This document shows, piece after piece, positions 43,453 to 52,889 of a stretch of DNA of 64,000 nucleotides. The stretch's first letter is position 1. Every line of letters starts with the position of its first letter. A program made the position numbers and the translations under genes. The notes beneath the pieces are model-generated. The model did not search any database. It was given only the letters and a program-made list of their open reading frames with translations, and was not told the origin of the DNA. This DNA comes from Marinobacter vinifirmus (lineage in GTDB: Bacteria; Pseudomonadota; Gammaproteobacteria; Pseudomonadales; Oleiphilaceae), in NCBI RefSeq assembly GCF_002258215.1, contig NZ_NEFY01000001.1, positions 62,001 to 126,000 on the forward strand, read 5' to 3'.

Positions 43453-45435
43453 ATGTGTCGACAAGGGTCTTTGTTTGCTTTGGCTGCCTGCGGTCTGGCC
43501 GTGGTCATCCCCCAGGCTGGATGGGGTGCCGAAGCTGGTTATCTTGACGAGTTGGTCGTTACCGGAACACGAACAGAGCGCCAGCTAATCGACACACCGG
43601 TGCGCACGGAAGTTGTCACCGCCCGCGAGCTCGAAAGAACTCACGCCCGCAGTCTCAAAGAAGCCCTTGTCAATGTACCTGGGCTGCAACTGCGCGAGAT
43701 TCACGGAAAGCCTGGCTACGAAGTCTGGTTGCAGGGTGTCGAGGCTGATCGCGTTCTGATCCTGATTGACGGCATGCCCATGACCGCAACAACGGGGTCG
43801 TCCGTCGATGTCAGTCAGTTGGCGGTGCTGGATATTGAGCGGATTGAAGTGGTTAAGGGAGCAGTATCCGCTCAGTACGGCAGTTCGGCGATTGGTGGTG
43901 TAGTCAACGTGATCACCCGTGCACCGAAAGCTGGACTGGCAGGTAGCTTTTCCGCCGATGCAGGGACATACGGCGATCAGAATCCCTCCGGCGACGAGAC
44001 CGATCCGGCGCTATACAGCACTCGTGCAACGGTTCAGGGCGGAAACGATCATCTTGCGCTTCGTTTGTCCGCCTCACATCAACACTCCGACGGCGTCGAC
44101 AGAGAGCCGGAAACCTGGTCTCAACTTGGCGACGAATACGATCGCACAGACCTCAGCCTTCGAGCGGACTGGTTGCCAGCGGACCAGCATCGTATCAGTG
44201 CAGCGGTCGCGCGCTTTGAGGAAGACTCGGAGTCACGTTATCGCCTTGGAAACCCGGTAAACCAGAATCAGGGGAAAAACGAGACCGTGGAGCGCACCCG
44301 CTTCGCGCTGTCTGGTGACCACGGTCGTGAGGGTGGCGTGCGGGCAGGCTGGTCTGCCGTTCACGAAGTGCTTAACGATGACACCATCAAATACTCACGA
44401 ATCGAGGATTTTGATGACCGGCGCGCCGAGTCCACTTTGTCGAAAGCGTCTGCGCATTTTGGCGTTCCAGCGCTCGCCAGTCATTACCTTCAGGGCGGTG
44501 TGGATGTTACCCGGGAAACGCTGCGTCAAACCAAAGATGGCATTTCGGAGGTTGGCGGCCGAAAAGAGCGAAAGGCACAGGAAATCTGGTTTCAGGATAC
44601 CTGGATGCCTGTGTCCCGGCTAGAAATTGTGCCAGGCGTGCGATTTCAGAACGACTCTGATTTTGGCAGCCACACGGCACCGAAGATTAACGCCCGTTTC
44701 GAGCTTGTTGATAGCGGTCGTCTGAATAGCTTTCTCCGGGGCGGTGTTGGCGCAGGTTACCGGGTGCCAAACCTGAAAGAACGTCACTTCGTGTTTGATC
44801 ACAGCGCCCTCGGTTACATCGTCAAAGGTTCGGAGGATCTCAAGCCAGAGGAGTCTGTGAGTTATCAGTTGGGCGGTGGCGTGACGTGGGACCGTTCGGC
44901 CTGGCTGGAAGCCAACACTTTCTATAACGATATCGAGCAACTGATTCAGACCGCCGACACCGGCGCTGTAAATAACGGCGTGATGGAGTTCCAGTACGAA
45001 AATATCGCCGAGGCCCGAACCTGGGGTTTTGAGACTACCGCGGGCTGGGAGCCATCCAGCGACTGGCGTCTCACGGCTGGGTATACCTATACCCGGACAG
45101 AAGACAAGCAGACCGGTAACGAGCTTGGCCGGCGCCCGCGTCATCAGGCCAATCTGGGTATTGATGGCCCTTTACTGCTCAACGATTTGTCATGGAGTGC
45201 GCGCATCCGTTACCAGGGTGAAGAGTTTGTTGATGCCTCCAACAACGGCAAGTCCCCCGCCTATACCACCGCAGATCTGAAACTGAATTATCAACTCACC
45301 GACCAGGTCCGACTCTACGCCGGCGCGGACAATGTCACGGATGAGCAGCGCGATGCCAGCAACTCTGAAGAGGATTTCCGACCGGTTGGCGGGCGGTTTT
45401 TGTACGCAGGGCTCAAGGTGTCGTTTGGCAAGTAA
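43453..45435 (+). CDS. TonB-dependent receptor of the heme-uptake operon
   Basis: Outer-membrane receptor of 660 residues from the ATG at 43453 (an in-frame TTG at 43447 is an alternative; both lack a strong ribosome-binding site). Signal peptide (ALAACGLAVVIPQAGWGA), TonB-box-like LDELVVTGTR, plug domain (about 30-160, with KGAVSAQYGSSAIGGVVNVI), and a barrel ending LYAGLKVSFGK. The FRAP/NPNL block of classical heme receptors is not seen in that form; GYRVPNLKERHFVFDHSALG stands in its place. Heme is inferred from the downstream hmuYSTUV genes. Confidence 0.88.
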   Translation: MCRQGSLFALAACGLAVVIPQAGWGAEAGYLDELVVTGTRTERQLIDTPVRTEVVTARELERTHARSLKEALVNVPGLQLREIHGKPGYEVWLQGVEADRVLILIDGMPMTATTGSSVDVSQLAVLDIERIEVVKGAVSAQYGSSAIGGVVNVITRAPKAGLAGSFSADAGTYGDQNPSGDETDPALYSTRATVQGGNDHLALRLSASHQHSDGVDREPETWSQLGDEYDRTDLSLRADWLPADQHRISAAVARFEEDSESRYRLGNPVNQNQGKNETVERTRFALSGDHGREGGVRAGWSAVHEVLNDDTIKYSRIEDFDDRRAESTLSKASAHFGVPALASHYLQGGVDVTRETLRQTKDGISEVGGRKERKAQEIWFQDTWMPVSRLEIVPGVRFQNDSDFGSHTAPKINARFELVDSGRLNSFLRGGVGAGYRVPNLKERHFVFDHSALGYIVKGSEDLKPEESVSYQLGGGVTWDRSAWLEANTFYNDIEQLIQTADTGAVNNGVMEFQYENIAEARTWGFETTAGWEPSSDWRLTAGYTYTRTEDKQTGNELGRRPRHQANLGIDGPLLLNDLSWSARIRYQGEEFVDASNNGKSPAYTTADLKLNYQLTDQVRLYAGADNVTDEQRDASNSEEDFRPVGGRFLYAGLKVSFGK

Positions 45436-45470
45436 GCCCCATAAGACACGTTAAATGAAAGGAGATTGTA

Positions 45471-46619
45471 ATGACGTTTATTGACTCGAGAACACCGTCC
45501 CTATTGTTGGTGGCTGCCATGCTCACCGCCTGTGGCGGTGGCGGAGGTGACAAGGATATCAGCGACGCGAGCCAGTCCGGTAACGACACGCCGACAACCG
45601 GCACAGATGATCCGGTAAATTCGAACGGTATTACGACCCGCACATTGCCGGCGGCTACCGACACGGTGTATCTCAACCTGGAAACCGGGGAAAGTGTGGA
45701 GTCTTCTGAGGACTGGCACATTTCCGCCAACCGGCTAGCGTTTAAGCTGAACAGTGGTGCTTCAGGTAATGGCTCGGTGGGTGGTGCTCTGGCCGTGGCG
45801 CAAGACGATTTCTATCAGAACGGCCAGCCCGATTTTAACGTGTTCTCGAACGCAAACCAGAACTCGGAAGAGGAGCACCTGCTCGGTCAGTTCAGTGAGC
45901 CCGGGGAGTGGCAGCAGGATGGATTCTCCAGCGCTTTTGGTGAGTCGGCCAACTGGTCGATTTATGGCGCTGGCGGTGTGATCAGTGAAAAGCCGGATGT
46001 CGCCTACCTGGTGCGTTCAGCCGAGGGTAACAGTTACGCCCGGATGCGTGTTGTCGACTTTAACTTTCCCACCCGTGCGGGCAACGGCATCGAGGGGTTC
46101 AGGTTTGAATTTGAGGTGCAGGGCGCCGGCGAGGCGGTGTTCAGCGGCACCACGATCGCGTTCGAGCCGCCTGCAGGTTTCAACGGCATGGAGGCTTGCT
46201 ACAACTTTGATGCCGATGCGGTCGAGGATTGCACCACCAGCACCACCTGGGACATACAGGTCGGTTTTTCTGGCAGGGACTGGTTTCTCAAGTCCAACAG
46301 CGGCGTGAGCGGCAACGGTAATGGTGGTGCATCAGATCCCATGACTTGGGATGAAGCGGATGCGCTGGATGCGGACCCCGGCGTACCACAGCTTTACGCA
46401 ACAGACTCCACCGGCGGCGTGTTTTCTGAGCACAGCTGGTATGAATATAACCTCAACGGTGGCCACAAAATCTGGCCGAATTTCCGCACTTACCTGATAA
46501 AAACCGATGTTGATAACCCGGCCTCGACGGTCTGGGCTCTGCAGATTGTGAACTACTACAACGAAAGTGGTACCAGTGGTAATCCAACCGTTCGCTGGTT
46601 GCCCGTTACTACCGAATAA
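45471..46619 (+). CDS. hmuY: HmuY-family heme-binding lipoprotein, internally duplicated
   Basis: Predicted surface or outer-membrane heme-capturing lipoprotein of 382 residues. The signal ends in a LTAC lipobox followed by a Gly run (CGGGGGDKD) and a Thr/Asp-rich linker. Two HmuY-like units follow: residues about 64-222 (WHISANRLAFKLNSGASGNG, then NWSIYGAGG and SYARMRVVDFNF) and about 236-382 (WDIQVGFSGRDWFLKSNSGV, then SWYEYN, WALQIVNYYNES). Most HmuY proteins have one unit of about 200 residues. It begins 35 bases after the receptor stop and precedes hmuS. Confidence 0.8.
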   Translation: MTFIDSRTPSLLLVAAMLTACGGGGGDKDISDASQSGNDTPTTGTDDPVNSNGITTRTLPAATDTVYLNLETGESVESSEDWHISANRLAFKLNSGASGNGSVGGALAVAQDDFYQNGQPDFNVFSNANQNSEEEHLLGQFSEPGEWQQDGFSSAFGESANWSIYGAGGVISEKPDVAYLVRSAEGNSYARMRVVDFNFPTRAGNGIEGFRFEFEVQGAGEAVFSGTTIAFEPPAGFNGMEACYNFDADAVEDCTTSTTWDIQVGFSGRDWFLKSNSGVSGNGNGGASDPMTWDEADALDADPGVPQLYATDSTGGVFSEHSWYEYNLNGGHKIWPNFRTYLIKTDVDNPASTVWALQIVNYYNESGTSGNPTVRWLPVTTE

Positions 46620-46634
46620 CTAAAAGGAGAGCGT

Positions 46635-47711
46635 ATGCACCACACAATGATGAACCCGGTTGAAGGCCCGCGGCAAGCATTGGCTGCCCGTCTCCAGGCG
46701 CTGCTGAAGGATGAGCCCAACCTGCGGGTGCGGCAAATGGCTGACAAGCTCAACGTCAGTGAAATGGAACTGATGCGGATACGCACTGGCGACGCCCTGA
46801 TTCCGCTGAAAAAAGATTTTCCCGGCATCCTGAAGGCGCTGGAAGCTGTGGGGCCGGTGATGATTCTGACCCGCAACGAACAGGTGGTGCATGAAGTTAC
46901 CGGCACCTTCAGGGATTTCACCGCTGGCGGTTCCGGCGCTATGGGCCTGGCAGTGGGTGAGATCGATATCCGTGTGTTCTTCAAGGCCTGGGCCTGGGGC
47001 TACCGGGTAAAAGAGCAGGTACGGTCCGGGCTGCGGGAAAGCCTGCAGTTTTTTGATAAATACGGTGTCGCCGTACACAAGATCTACCGGGTGGACGACA
47101 CCGACGGAGCTGCCTGGGATTCGCTGGTCGAGAATTTTGCTGCAGATGAACTGGAACCGTTCATTCCCAATGGCACCCGCCCGGCGACGGAGCGTGCAGA
47201 CGCCGACAGCATTGATGTTGAAGCCCTGCGGGATGGCTGGAGCAAGCTCAAGGATGTTCACCATTTTGGCGCTCTGCTAAAAAAAACCGGTGCCGACCGC
47301 CTGACCGCCCTTGAGCTGCTGCGGGGCGAGTGGGCAACCGAGTTGCAGAGCCCAAAGGACGATATCTGTGATCGCTTGCTGGAACTGCTGCGCGACAATC
47401 AGTGCCGGGCGATGATCTTTGTCGGCAACCCGGGCATCGTACAAATCTGGACCGGTCAGGTAGAAAACCTGCGCCGCAGCGGCCCCTGGATGAATGTGCT
47501 CGATAGCAGATTCAACCTGCACGTGAATACCGCTTCAATCACCCGTTGGTGGCTGGTTCGTCGGCCCTCCACAGACGGCATCATTACGTCTGTTGAAGCC
47601 TTTAATGCCGAGGGCGAGCTGGTTCTTACCGTGTTCGGTGACCGAAAACCGGGTATTCCTGAATCTGAGCACTGGCGCGAGCAGGCCCGCACCCTGGAGG
47701 CGCTGTCATGA
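46635..47711 (+). CDS. hmuS: Hemin-degrading factor HmuS
   Basis: Cytoplasmic heme-handling protein of 358 residues, with two HemS repeats (about 20-170 and 200-350). ESLQFFDKYGVAVHKIYRVD in the first half and PWMNVLDSRFNLHVNTASIT in the second are conserved family blocks. It receives heme from HmuTUV and may release its iron. AAGGAG precedes the ATG at 46635, and its stop overlaps hmuT by four bases. Confidence 0.93.
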   Translation: MHHTMMNPVEGPRQALAARLQALLKDEPNLRVRQMADKLNVSEMELMRIRTGDALIPLKKDFPGILKALEAVGPVMILTRNEQVVHEVTGTFRDFTAGGSGAMGLAVGEIDIRVFFKAWAWGYRVKEQVRSGLRESLQFFDKYGVAVHKIYRVDDTDGAAWDSLVENFAADELEPFIPNGTRPATERADADSIDVEALRDGWSKLKDVHHFGALLKKTGADRLTALELLRGEWATELQSPKDDICDRLLELLRDNQCRAMIFVGNPGIVQIWTGQVENLRRSGPWMNVLDSRFNLHVNTASITRWWLVRRPSTDGIITSVEAFNAEGELVLTVFGDRKPGIPESEHWREQARTLEALS

Positions 47712-48556
47712 GATCGCAACTGGCCGGCATCTTGTTGGCTGTGGCGATGGTCTGGCCTGGGGTATGTGCTGCCGCGGATATCCGCTTGGTCACAGCTGAT
47801 GGGGCCATCACCGAGATTGTCTATCGGTTAGGGCTGGAATCTTTACTGGTAGGGGTGGACACCACCAGTGGTTTTCCGGAAGCGATCGCAGCCCTGCCCA
47901 AGGTCGGCTATTTACGGGCACTGCCCTTTGAAGGAGTGCTCGCACTGCAGCCGGATATGCTGATCACCTCTGAGCAGGCCGCGCCGCAAAAGAATCTGGA
48001 GCGATTGAGCAAGGCCGGTGTGCAGGTGGAAATTCTGCCCTCGGCCTGGAGTTCCGAGGCGTCTCTGCACCGGGTGCAAACCGTCGGCGGCCTTCTGGGT
48101 AAGGAAGCCGAAGCCCGTGCTCTGGTGGCAGACCTGCAGGCCCGGATTGATACCCTGCACAGGTCGGCCGAGGCTCGCGGGTATCGCCCGAAGGTATTGT
48201 TTGTGCTGGCGGCCGGCAATCACTCGGTGATGCTGGCGGGCAAGAATACTGCCGCCGAAGCGCTGCTCGATGAAGTGAACGCGGACATCGCCTTTGCCGA
48301 TCTGGAAGGCTACAAGCCAGCCAGCCGGGAAGCGATTCTGGCGTCACAGCCAGATGCCATCGTGATCGCCGAATCGGTACCCGGGCAGTTTAATATCGAC
48401 AACTGGCCAGAGTTGCAGTTGCTGGATGCCTGGAAGTCTGGGCACAGGCTGCAGGCTGACAGTATGTTGCTGCTCGGCTTTGGCCCCCGCCTGGTGGACG
48501 CGATGGCGGCGGTGAACGAGGTATTGCCGGGTAGGCAGGGTGTGGCTAACCGATGA
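47708..48556 (+). CDS. hmuT: Heme ABC transporter, periplasmic binding protein
   Basis: Solute-binding protein of 282 residues. Signal peptide (LAGILLAVAMVWPGVCAAAD), family-2 heme-binding fold opening with IRLVTADGAITEIVYRLGLE and continuing with VGVDTTSGFPEAIAALPKVG, which includes the region of the axial Tyr in HmuT proteins. ATGA overlaps on both sides tie it to hmuS and hmuU. Confidence 0.92.
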   Translation: MRSQLAGILLAVAMVWPGVCAAADIRLVTADGAITEIVYRLGLESLLVGVDTTSGFPEAIAALPKVGYLRALPFEGVLALQPDMLITSEQAAPQKNLERLSKAGVQVEILPSAWSSEASLHRVQTVGGLLGKEAEARALVADLQARIDTLHRSAEARGYRPKVLFVLAAGNHSVMLAGKNTAAEALLDEVNADIAFADLEGYKPASREAILASQPDAIVIAESVPGQFNIDNWPELQLLDAWKSGHRLQADSMLLLGFGPRLVDAMAAVNEVLPGRQGVANR

Positions 48557-49590
48557 TGTTGACCCCTGCTGGCCGCCTGGATGCGAAGCCTGCGCTGCTG
48601 ACACTGGGTAGTGTTGCCCTTGCAGTGGCGCTGGTTTCGGTCTCCAGTGGTGCTTACCCTTTGTCAGTCGCCGACATTCTGCGCGTAATAGCCGGTAAGG
48701 AAGCCGCCGACCCGGTGGCCTCTATGGTATTTCTGGAAGTGCGGATGCCCAGATTTCTTTTAGGGTTTCTGGTGGGCGCGGTATTGGCAGTCTGTGGTGC
48801 CGTTTTGCAGGGGTTGTTTCGCAACCCGTTGGCCGACCCCGGCCTGATCGGGGTGTCGGCCGGTGCCTCGCTGGCCGCGATTGCCGTGATTGTGCTGGGT
48901 AATACCTGGCTGGGTGGCTGGCTGGCGCTGACCGGTGACTGGGCCTTGCCCATTGCGGCATTTATTGGCGGAAGCCTGACGGTACTGCTGGCCTGGCGCA
49001 TCGCTAACCGCTCCGGCCAGACTGCGGTAGCGACGTTGTTGCTGGCGGGCATTGCCATCAACGCTGTGGCTGGCGCCGGTACCGGGCTGCTGACTTTCTA
49101 CGCCAGCGACGAGGAGCTGCGGTCACTCACTTTCTGGACCATGGGCAGCCTTGGCCATGCCGGTTGGGATGACCTGGTGCTGGGCGCGCCGTTTATGGTG
49201 CTGGCACTGGTGCTTGCGCCCTGGCTGGCGCGCCCGCTGGATGCCTTTTTACTGGGCGAGTCGGTGGTTGGCCATCTTGGCTACCGCACCGACACCGTTA
49301 AGAAAGTGGCCATTGTGGTGGTGGGGCTTGGCGTGGGAGCGGCCGTTGCAGTCAGCGGGCTGATTGGTTTTGTCGGGCTGGTGGTGCCCCATCTGGTGCG
49401 CCAGGCGCTGGGGGCCAGCCACCGAATCGTATTGCCATTCAGCGCCTTGTTGGGCGGCACCCTGCTGGTGGCCGCGGATTCGCTGGCCCGTGTGGTGGTT
49501 GCACCTGCCGAGCTGCCCATTGGGCTGATGATGGCGTTGATTGGCGGGCCCTTCTTTCTGGCGCTTCTGCTAAGAACCCGGGTGATGTGA
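48553..49590 (+). CDS. hmuU: Heme ABC transporter permease
   Basis: FecCD-family membrane subunit, 345 residues with about ten helices; it forms a homodimer in characterised heme transporters. The FecCD motifs GAVLAVCGAVLQGLFRNPLA and SGLIGFVGLVVPHLVRQALG are intact. It starts ATGATG at 48553 overlapping the hmuT stop, and its stop overlaps hmuV. Confidence 0.93.
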   Translation: MMLTPAGRLDAKPALLTLGSVALAVALVSVSSGAYPLSVADILRVIAGKEAADPVASMVFLEVRMPRFLLGFLVGAVLAVCGAVLQGLFRNPLADPGLIGVSAGASLAAIAVIVLGNTWLGGWLALTGDWALPIAAFIGGSLTVLLAWRIANRSGQTAVATLLLAGIAINAVAGAGTGLLTFYASDEELRSLTFWTMGSLGHAGWDDLVLGAPFMVLALVLAPWLARPLDAFLLGESVVGHLGYRTDTVKKVAIVVVGLGVGAAVAVSGLIGFVGLVVPHLVRQALGASHRIVLPFSALLGGTLLVAADSLARVVVAPAELPIGLMMALIGGPFFLALLLRTRVM

Positions 49591-50405
49591 TGGTACTGGA
49601 TATCCGGAATGTGCACGTGAGCCTCGGCTCGACGCCGATTGTGCATGGTGTCGGCCTGAGTGTGGCCGCCGGTGAACTGGTGATGCTGCTGGGGCCGAAC
49701 GGGGCGGGGAAGTCCACCCTGCTTAAGGCCGTCAGTGGCGATGCCCCCACCCGGGGTGAGATTATTGTGGCCGGGCAATCGCTGGCCGACTGGTGTCCAC
49801 AGGCACTTTCCCGCCACCGGGGCGTTATGCCCCAGCGGGTTGATATTAACTTTCCGTTAACCGCTGAAGAGGTGGTCCGGCTGGGGCTCTCTGCCAAGTC
49901 CCCGGGTCGCGCGGATGAACTGGTGGAACACCTCTTATCTGAGCTTGAAATCAGTCATCTCCGGCATCGGCTGGTGCCAGGATTATCCGGCGGCGAGCAA
50001 CAGCGGCTGCAACTTGCCCGTGTTCTGGCACAGATTGCCGATACCGAGGGCGACCGACTCTTGCTGCTGGATGAATGCACGTCGGCGCTGGACCCGGCCC
50101 ATCAGCAGGTGGTACTGCAGCGGGTGCAAAGGCTGGCCCGGGAGCAGGGCGTGGCGGTGCTGGCGGTGGTGCACGATCTGAACCTGGCCGCCCAGTACGC
50201 GGACCGACTGGTGATGATGCGGGCAGGGCGCTGTGTGCTCGAGGGTTCAGCCCGGGAGGTACTCACGCCCGAGGTATTAGACGCAGTTTACGGATTTCAG
50301 GCTCGGATAGTTGAGTTGCCCGAGGGGTACCCTCTGGTGGTTCCCCTGGGCCAGACACGGGCTCAAACCGCGCCGTTAAAGCCGGTTTGCCGCCAGGCCT
50401 CATAA
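49590..50405 (+). CDS. hmuV: Heme ABC transporter ATP-binding protein
   Basis: ATPase of 271 residues. Walker [11 protein letters not shown], signature [12 protein letters not shown], Walker [13 protein letters not shown] (Cys in place of the usual Pro) and AVVHDLN. The ATG at 49590 shares one base with the hmuU stop (TGATG); a GTG at 49587 is possible. Its 3' end runs 43 bases into the convergent trmL gene. Confidence 0.93.
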   Translation: MVLDIRNVHVSLGSTPIVHGVGLSVAAGELVMLLGPNGAGKSTLLKAVSGDAPTRGEIIVAGQSLADWCPQALSRHRGVMPQRVDINFPLTAEEVVRLGLSAKSPGRADELVEHLLSELEISHLRHRLVPGLSGGEQQRLQLARVLAQIADTEGDRLLLLDECTSALDPAHQQVVLQRVQRLAREQGVAVLAVVHDLNLAAQYADRLVMMRAGRCVLEGSAREVLTPEVLDAVYGFQARIVELPEGYPLVVPLGQTRAQTAPLKPVCRQAS

Positions 50406-50827
50406 ACTACCAGAGCTGCGGTATTGGAGAGGTTGAGGCTGCGGCTTTCCGGGCGCATGGGTACCCGAAGACGGTGTTCGGCGGGCAGCCCGTTGCGCAC
50501 GTCTTCCGGCAGGCCCCGGGTTTCCGGCCCAAACATCAGGTAGTCACCGTCCCGGAACACTACCTCGTGGTAATGGCGACTTCCTTTGGTGGTGAGACCG
50601 AACAGCCGCGAAGGCTGCTCGGTGGCCAGAAAGCTGTCGTAATCCGGATGGATCTTTACCGTAGCGTATTCGCGGTAATCCAGTCCGGCACGCCGCATCT
50701 GCTTGTCCTCCAGGGAGAAGCCCAAAGGTTCAATCAGGTGCAGCTGGCAGCCGGTGTTGGCGCAGAGCCGGATGATGTTGCCAGTATTTGGCGGTATCTC
50801 CGGCTCATAGAGTACAACGTGCAGCAC
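50363..50827 (-). CDS. trmL: tRNA (cytidine/uridine-34-2'-O)-methyltransferase TrmL
   Basis: SPOUT methyltransferase that 2'-O-methylates the wobble base of tRNA-Leu. It is 154 residues from a GTG at 50827, the family length. [20 protein letters not shown] at the start and the knot region [13 protein letters not shown] with [20 protein letters not shown] are diagnostic. Longer readings upstream run over the thiolase gene and are rejected. It begins five bases after the thiolase stop and ends inside the 3' end of hmuV. Confidence 0.94.
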   Translation of the reverse strand: MLHVVLYEPEIPPNTGNIIRLCANTGCQLHLIEPLGFSLEDKQMRRAGLDYREYATVKIHPDYDSFLATEQPSRLFGLTTKGSRHYHEVVFRDGDYLMFGPETRGLPEDVRNGLPAEHRLRVPMRPESRSLNLSNTAALVVYEAWRQTGFNGAV

Positions 50828-50832
50828 GTGGC

Positions 50833-52011
50833 TTAGCGTTCCACGGCCAGTGCTACACCCATGCCACCACCAATGCACAGGGTGGCCAGGCCTTTCTTGG
50901 CGTCGCGGCGTGCCATTTCGTGCAGCAGGCTGACCAGGATACGACAGCCGGAAGCGCCAATCGGGTGGCCGATGGCAATGGCGCCGCCATTCACGTTCAC
51001 CTTGTCGGTATCCCAGCCCATATCCCGGTTTACCGAGATCGCCTGGGCCGCGAAGGCTTCGTTGGCTTCGATCAGGTCCAGGTCGGCTGCGCTCCAGCCG
51101 GCCCGCTCCAGGCAACGCTGGCTGGCGGGAATGGGGCCGGTGCCCATGATGGTGGGGTCTACACCTGCATTGGCGTGGGCCTTGATGGTGGCGAGCGGAG
51201 TCAGGCCCAGCTCCCGGGCTTTATCGGCACTGCACACCAGAACAGCAGCAGCGCCATCGTTCAGGGATGACGCGTTGCCCGCGGTTACCGAGCCGTCTTT
51301 CTTGAAGGCCGGGCGCAGTTTGGCCAGGCTGTCACTGGTAACGCCATCGCGGGGGCATTCGTCTTTAGCGACCACAATCGGGTCGCCCTTACGCTGGGGA
51401 ATGCTGACCGGAACGATCTGGTCGTCAAAGTAGCCGGCGTTCTGGGCCGCGACCGCCTTTTGCTGGGAGGCGGCGGCAAAGGCGTCCTGCTCTTCACGGC
51501 TGATGCCGTACTTCTCAACAATGTTCTCGGCGGTGATGCCCATGTGGTAATCGTTGAAGGCATCCCAGAGGCCGTCGTTCACCATGGTGTCGATCATGCT
51601 CCAGTTACCCATGCGCTGGCCGTTACGGCTGTTGGGCAGCACGTGGGGGGCCTGGCTCATGCTTTCCTGGCCACCGGCGATCACCACCTCGGCGTCACCA
51701 CACTGGATGCTCTGCACCGCCATATGAACCGCTTTCAGGCCGGAGCCACACACCTTGTTGATGGTGATAGCCGGTACTGAACTGGGCAGGCCGGCGTTGA
51801 TGGCCGCCTGGCGGGCCGGGTTCTGACCGCAACCGGCGGTGAGCACCTGGCCGAGAATGACCTCGCCCACCTGCTCGCCGGCGATACCGGTTTCTTCCAT
51901 CAGGGCCTTGATAACGGCAGTACCGAGCTGGTCAGCACGCAGGCTGGACAAGCCACCACCAAAACTGCCGACTGCGGTACGTTTTGCGGCAACGATCACG
52001 ACATCACGCAT
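50833..52011 (-). CDS. Acetyl-CoA acetyltransferase (thiolase II)
   Basis: Condenses two acetyl-CoA to acetoacetyl-CoA or the reverse. It is 392 residues. The acylated Cys lies in [14 protein letters not shown], the second site in [10 protein letters not shown], and the C-terminal Cys in [16 protein letters not shown]. The start [18 protein letters not shown] is typical of AtoB/PhaA enzymes. No phaB or phaC gene is near, so a role in polyhydroxybutyrate cannot be claimed from this window. Confidence 0.94.
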   Translation of the reverse strand: MRDVVIVAAKRTAVGSFGGGLSSLRADQLGTAVIKALMEETGIAGEQVGEVILGQVLTAGCGQNPARQAAINAGLPSSVPAITINKVCGSGLKAVHMAVQSIQCGDAEVVIAGGQESMSQAPHVLPNSRNGQRMGNWSMIDTMVNDGLWDAFNDYHMGITAENIVEKYGISREEQDAFAAASQQKAVAAQNAGYFDDQIVPVSIPQRKGDPIVVAKDECPRDGVTSDSLAKLRPAFKKDGSVTAGNASSLNDGAAAVLVCSADKARELGLTPLATIKAHANAGVDPTIMGTGPIPASQRCLERAGWSAADLDLIEANEAFAAQAISVNRDMGWDTDKVNVNGGAIAIGHPIGASGCRILVSLLHEMARRDAKKGLATLCIGGGMGVALAVER

Positions 52012-52138
52012 GGGAAATCTCCGTTGTAGTGGGAAGGCTCGAAACAGGCCCGCCTCGTATGGAACAGATGGCGGGCATTGTAGCGGTAAAGCGCCGGGGC
52101 GCCAAAGCCACCATGGTCGGGTAGTGGCTGTGGGCGGT

Positions 52139-52879
52139 TTACATGTTCAGGCTACGGCCACCGTCAACGCTGATAATCTGGCCGGTTACGAAGGGGGCAT
52201 CACACATCAGCCAGGTGATGGCGCCGGCGATATCCGTCGGGTTGCCGGTGCGGGCGAGTGGGGTCTTGTCCAGAATGGCTTTTTGATAATTCGGGTCGAT
52301 TTCGGCGTCGCCCTCCGGCCACAGGATCGCGCCGGGCGATACGCCGTTTACCCGGATAGCCGGCGCTAGGTCCTTGGCCCAGGAGCGGGTGAGGGCGGCG
52401 AGGCCGGCCTTACTGGCGCAGTACAGCGGGTGGTCTTTGAGGGGCTTCTCGCTGTAGATGTCGATCAGGTTGACCACCGCACCAGAGCTTTTCTTCAGGG
52501 CCGGCAGGCAGTGCTGGAGCAGGAAGAAGGGGGCTTTCAGGTTGGCGCCCATAATCCCCTGCCAGTCGTCCTCCGTGGCGTTTTCCGTGGGGTTGGGGTA
52601 GAACACCGACGCGTTGTTCACCAGTCCGTCCAGCCGCTGCCAGTGGTTGCAGGCGGTTTTTGCCAGACGGGCGAGGTCTTCGGGATTGGTCAGGTCCGCC
52701 TGCACCGAGGTGGCGGAGTCTGCCCGTTCCCGGTTCAGTTTGTCGATCAGTTGCCGGGCCTGTTCCTGCCGGCTCCGGTAATGGATGACCACATTCCAGC
52801 CCCGGCCATGGAGGGTTTCGGCAGTGTGGGCGCCCAGGCGGTGGGCAGCACCGGTGATCAGAGCAACGGGAGCGGCCAT
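52139..52879 (-). CDS. Pteridine reductase (short-chain dehydrogenase)
   Basis: NADPH-dependent reductase of 246 residues. The cofactor motif TGAAHRLG is the Tx3RxG pattern that separates pteridine reductases from classical short-chain dehydrogenases with TGxxxGxG. Catalytic Tyr and Lys are in [18 protein letters not shown]; the N-terminal half has VNNASVF. The product could reduce biopterin or folate precursors. It follows cca by 10 bases, and its last bases lie 127 from the thiolase start. Confidence 0.86.
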   Translation of the reverse strand: MAAPVALITGAAHRLGAHTAETLHGRGWNVVIHYRSRQEQARQLIDKLNRERADSATSVQADLTNPEDLARLAKTACNHWQRLDGLVNNASVFYPNPTENATEDDWQGIMGANLKAPFFLLQHCLPALKKSSGAVVNLIDIYSEKPLKDHPLYCASKAGLAALTRSWAKDLAPAIRVNGVSPGAILWPEGDAEIDPNYQKAILDKTPLARTGNPTDIAGAITWLMCDAPFVTGQIISVDGGRSLNM

Positions 52880-52889
52880 AACGACGTCC

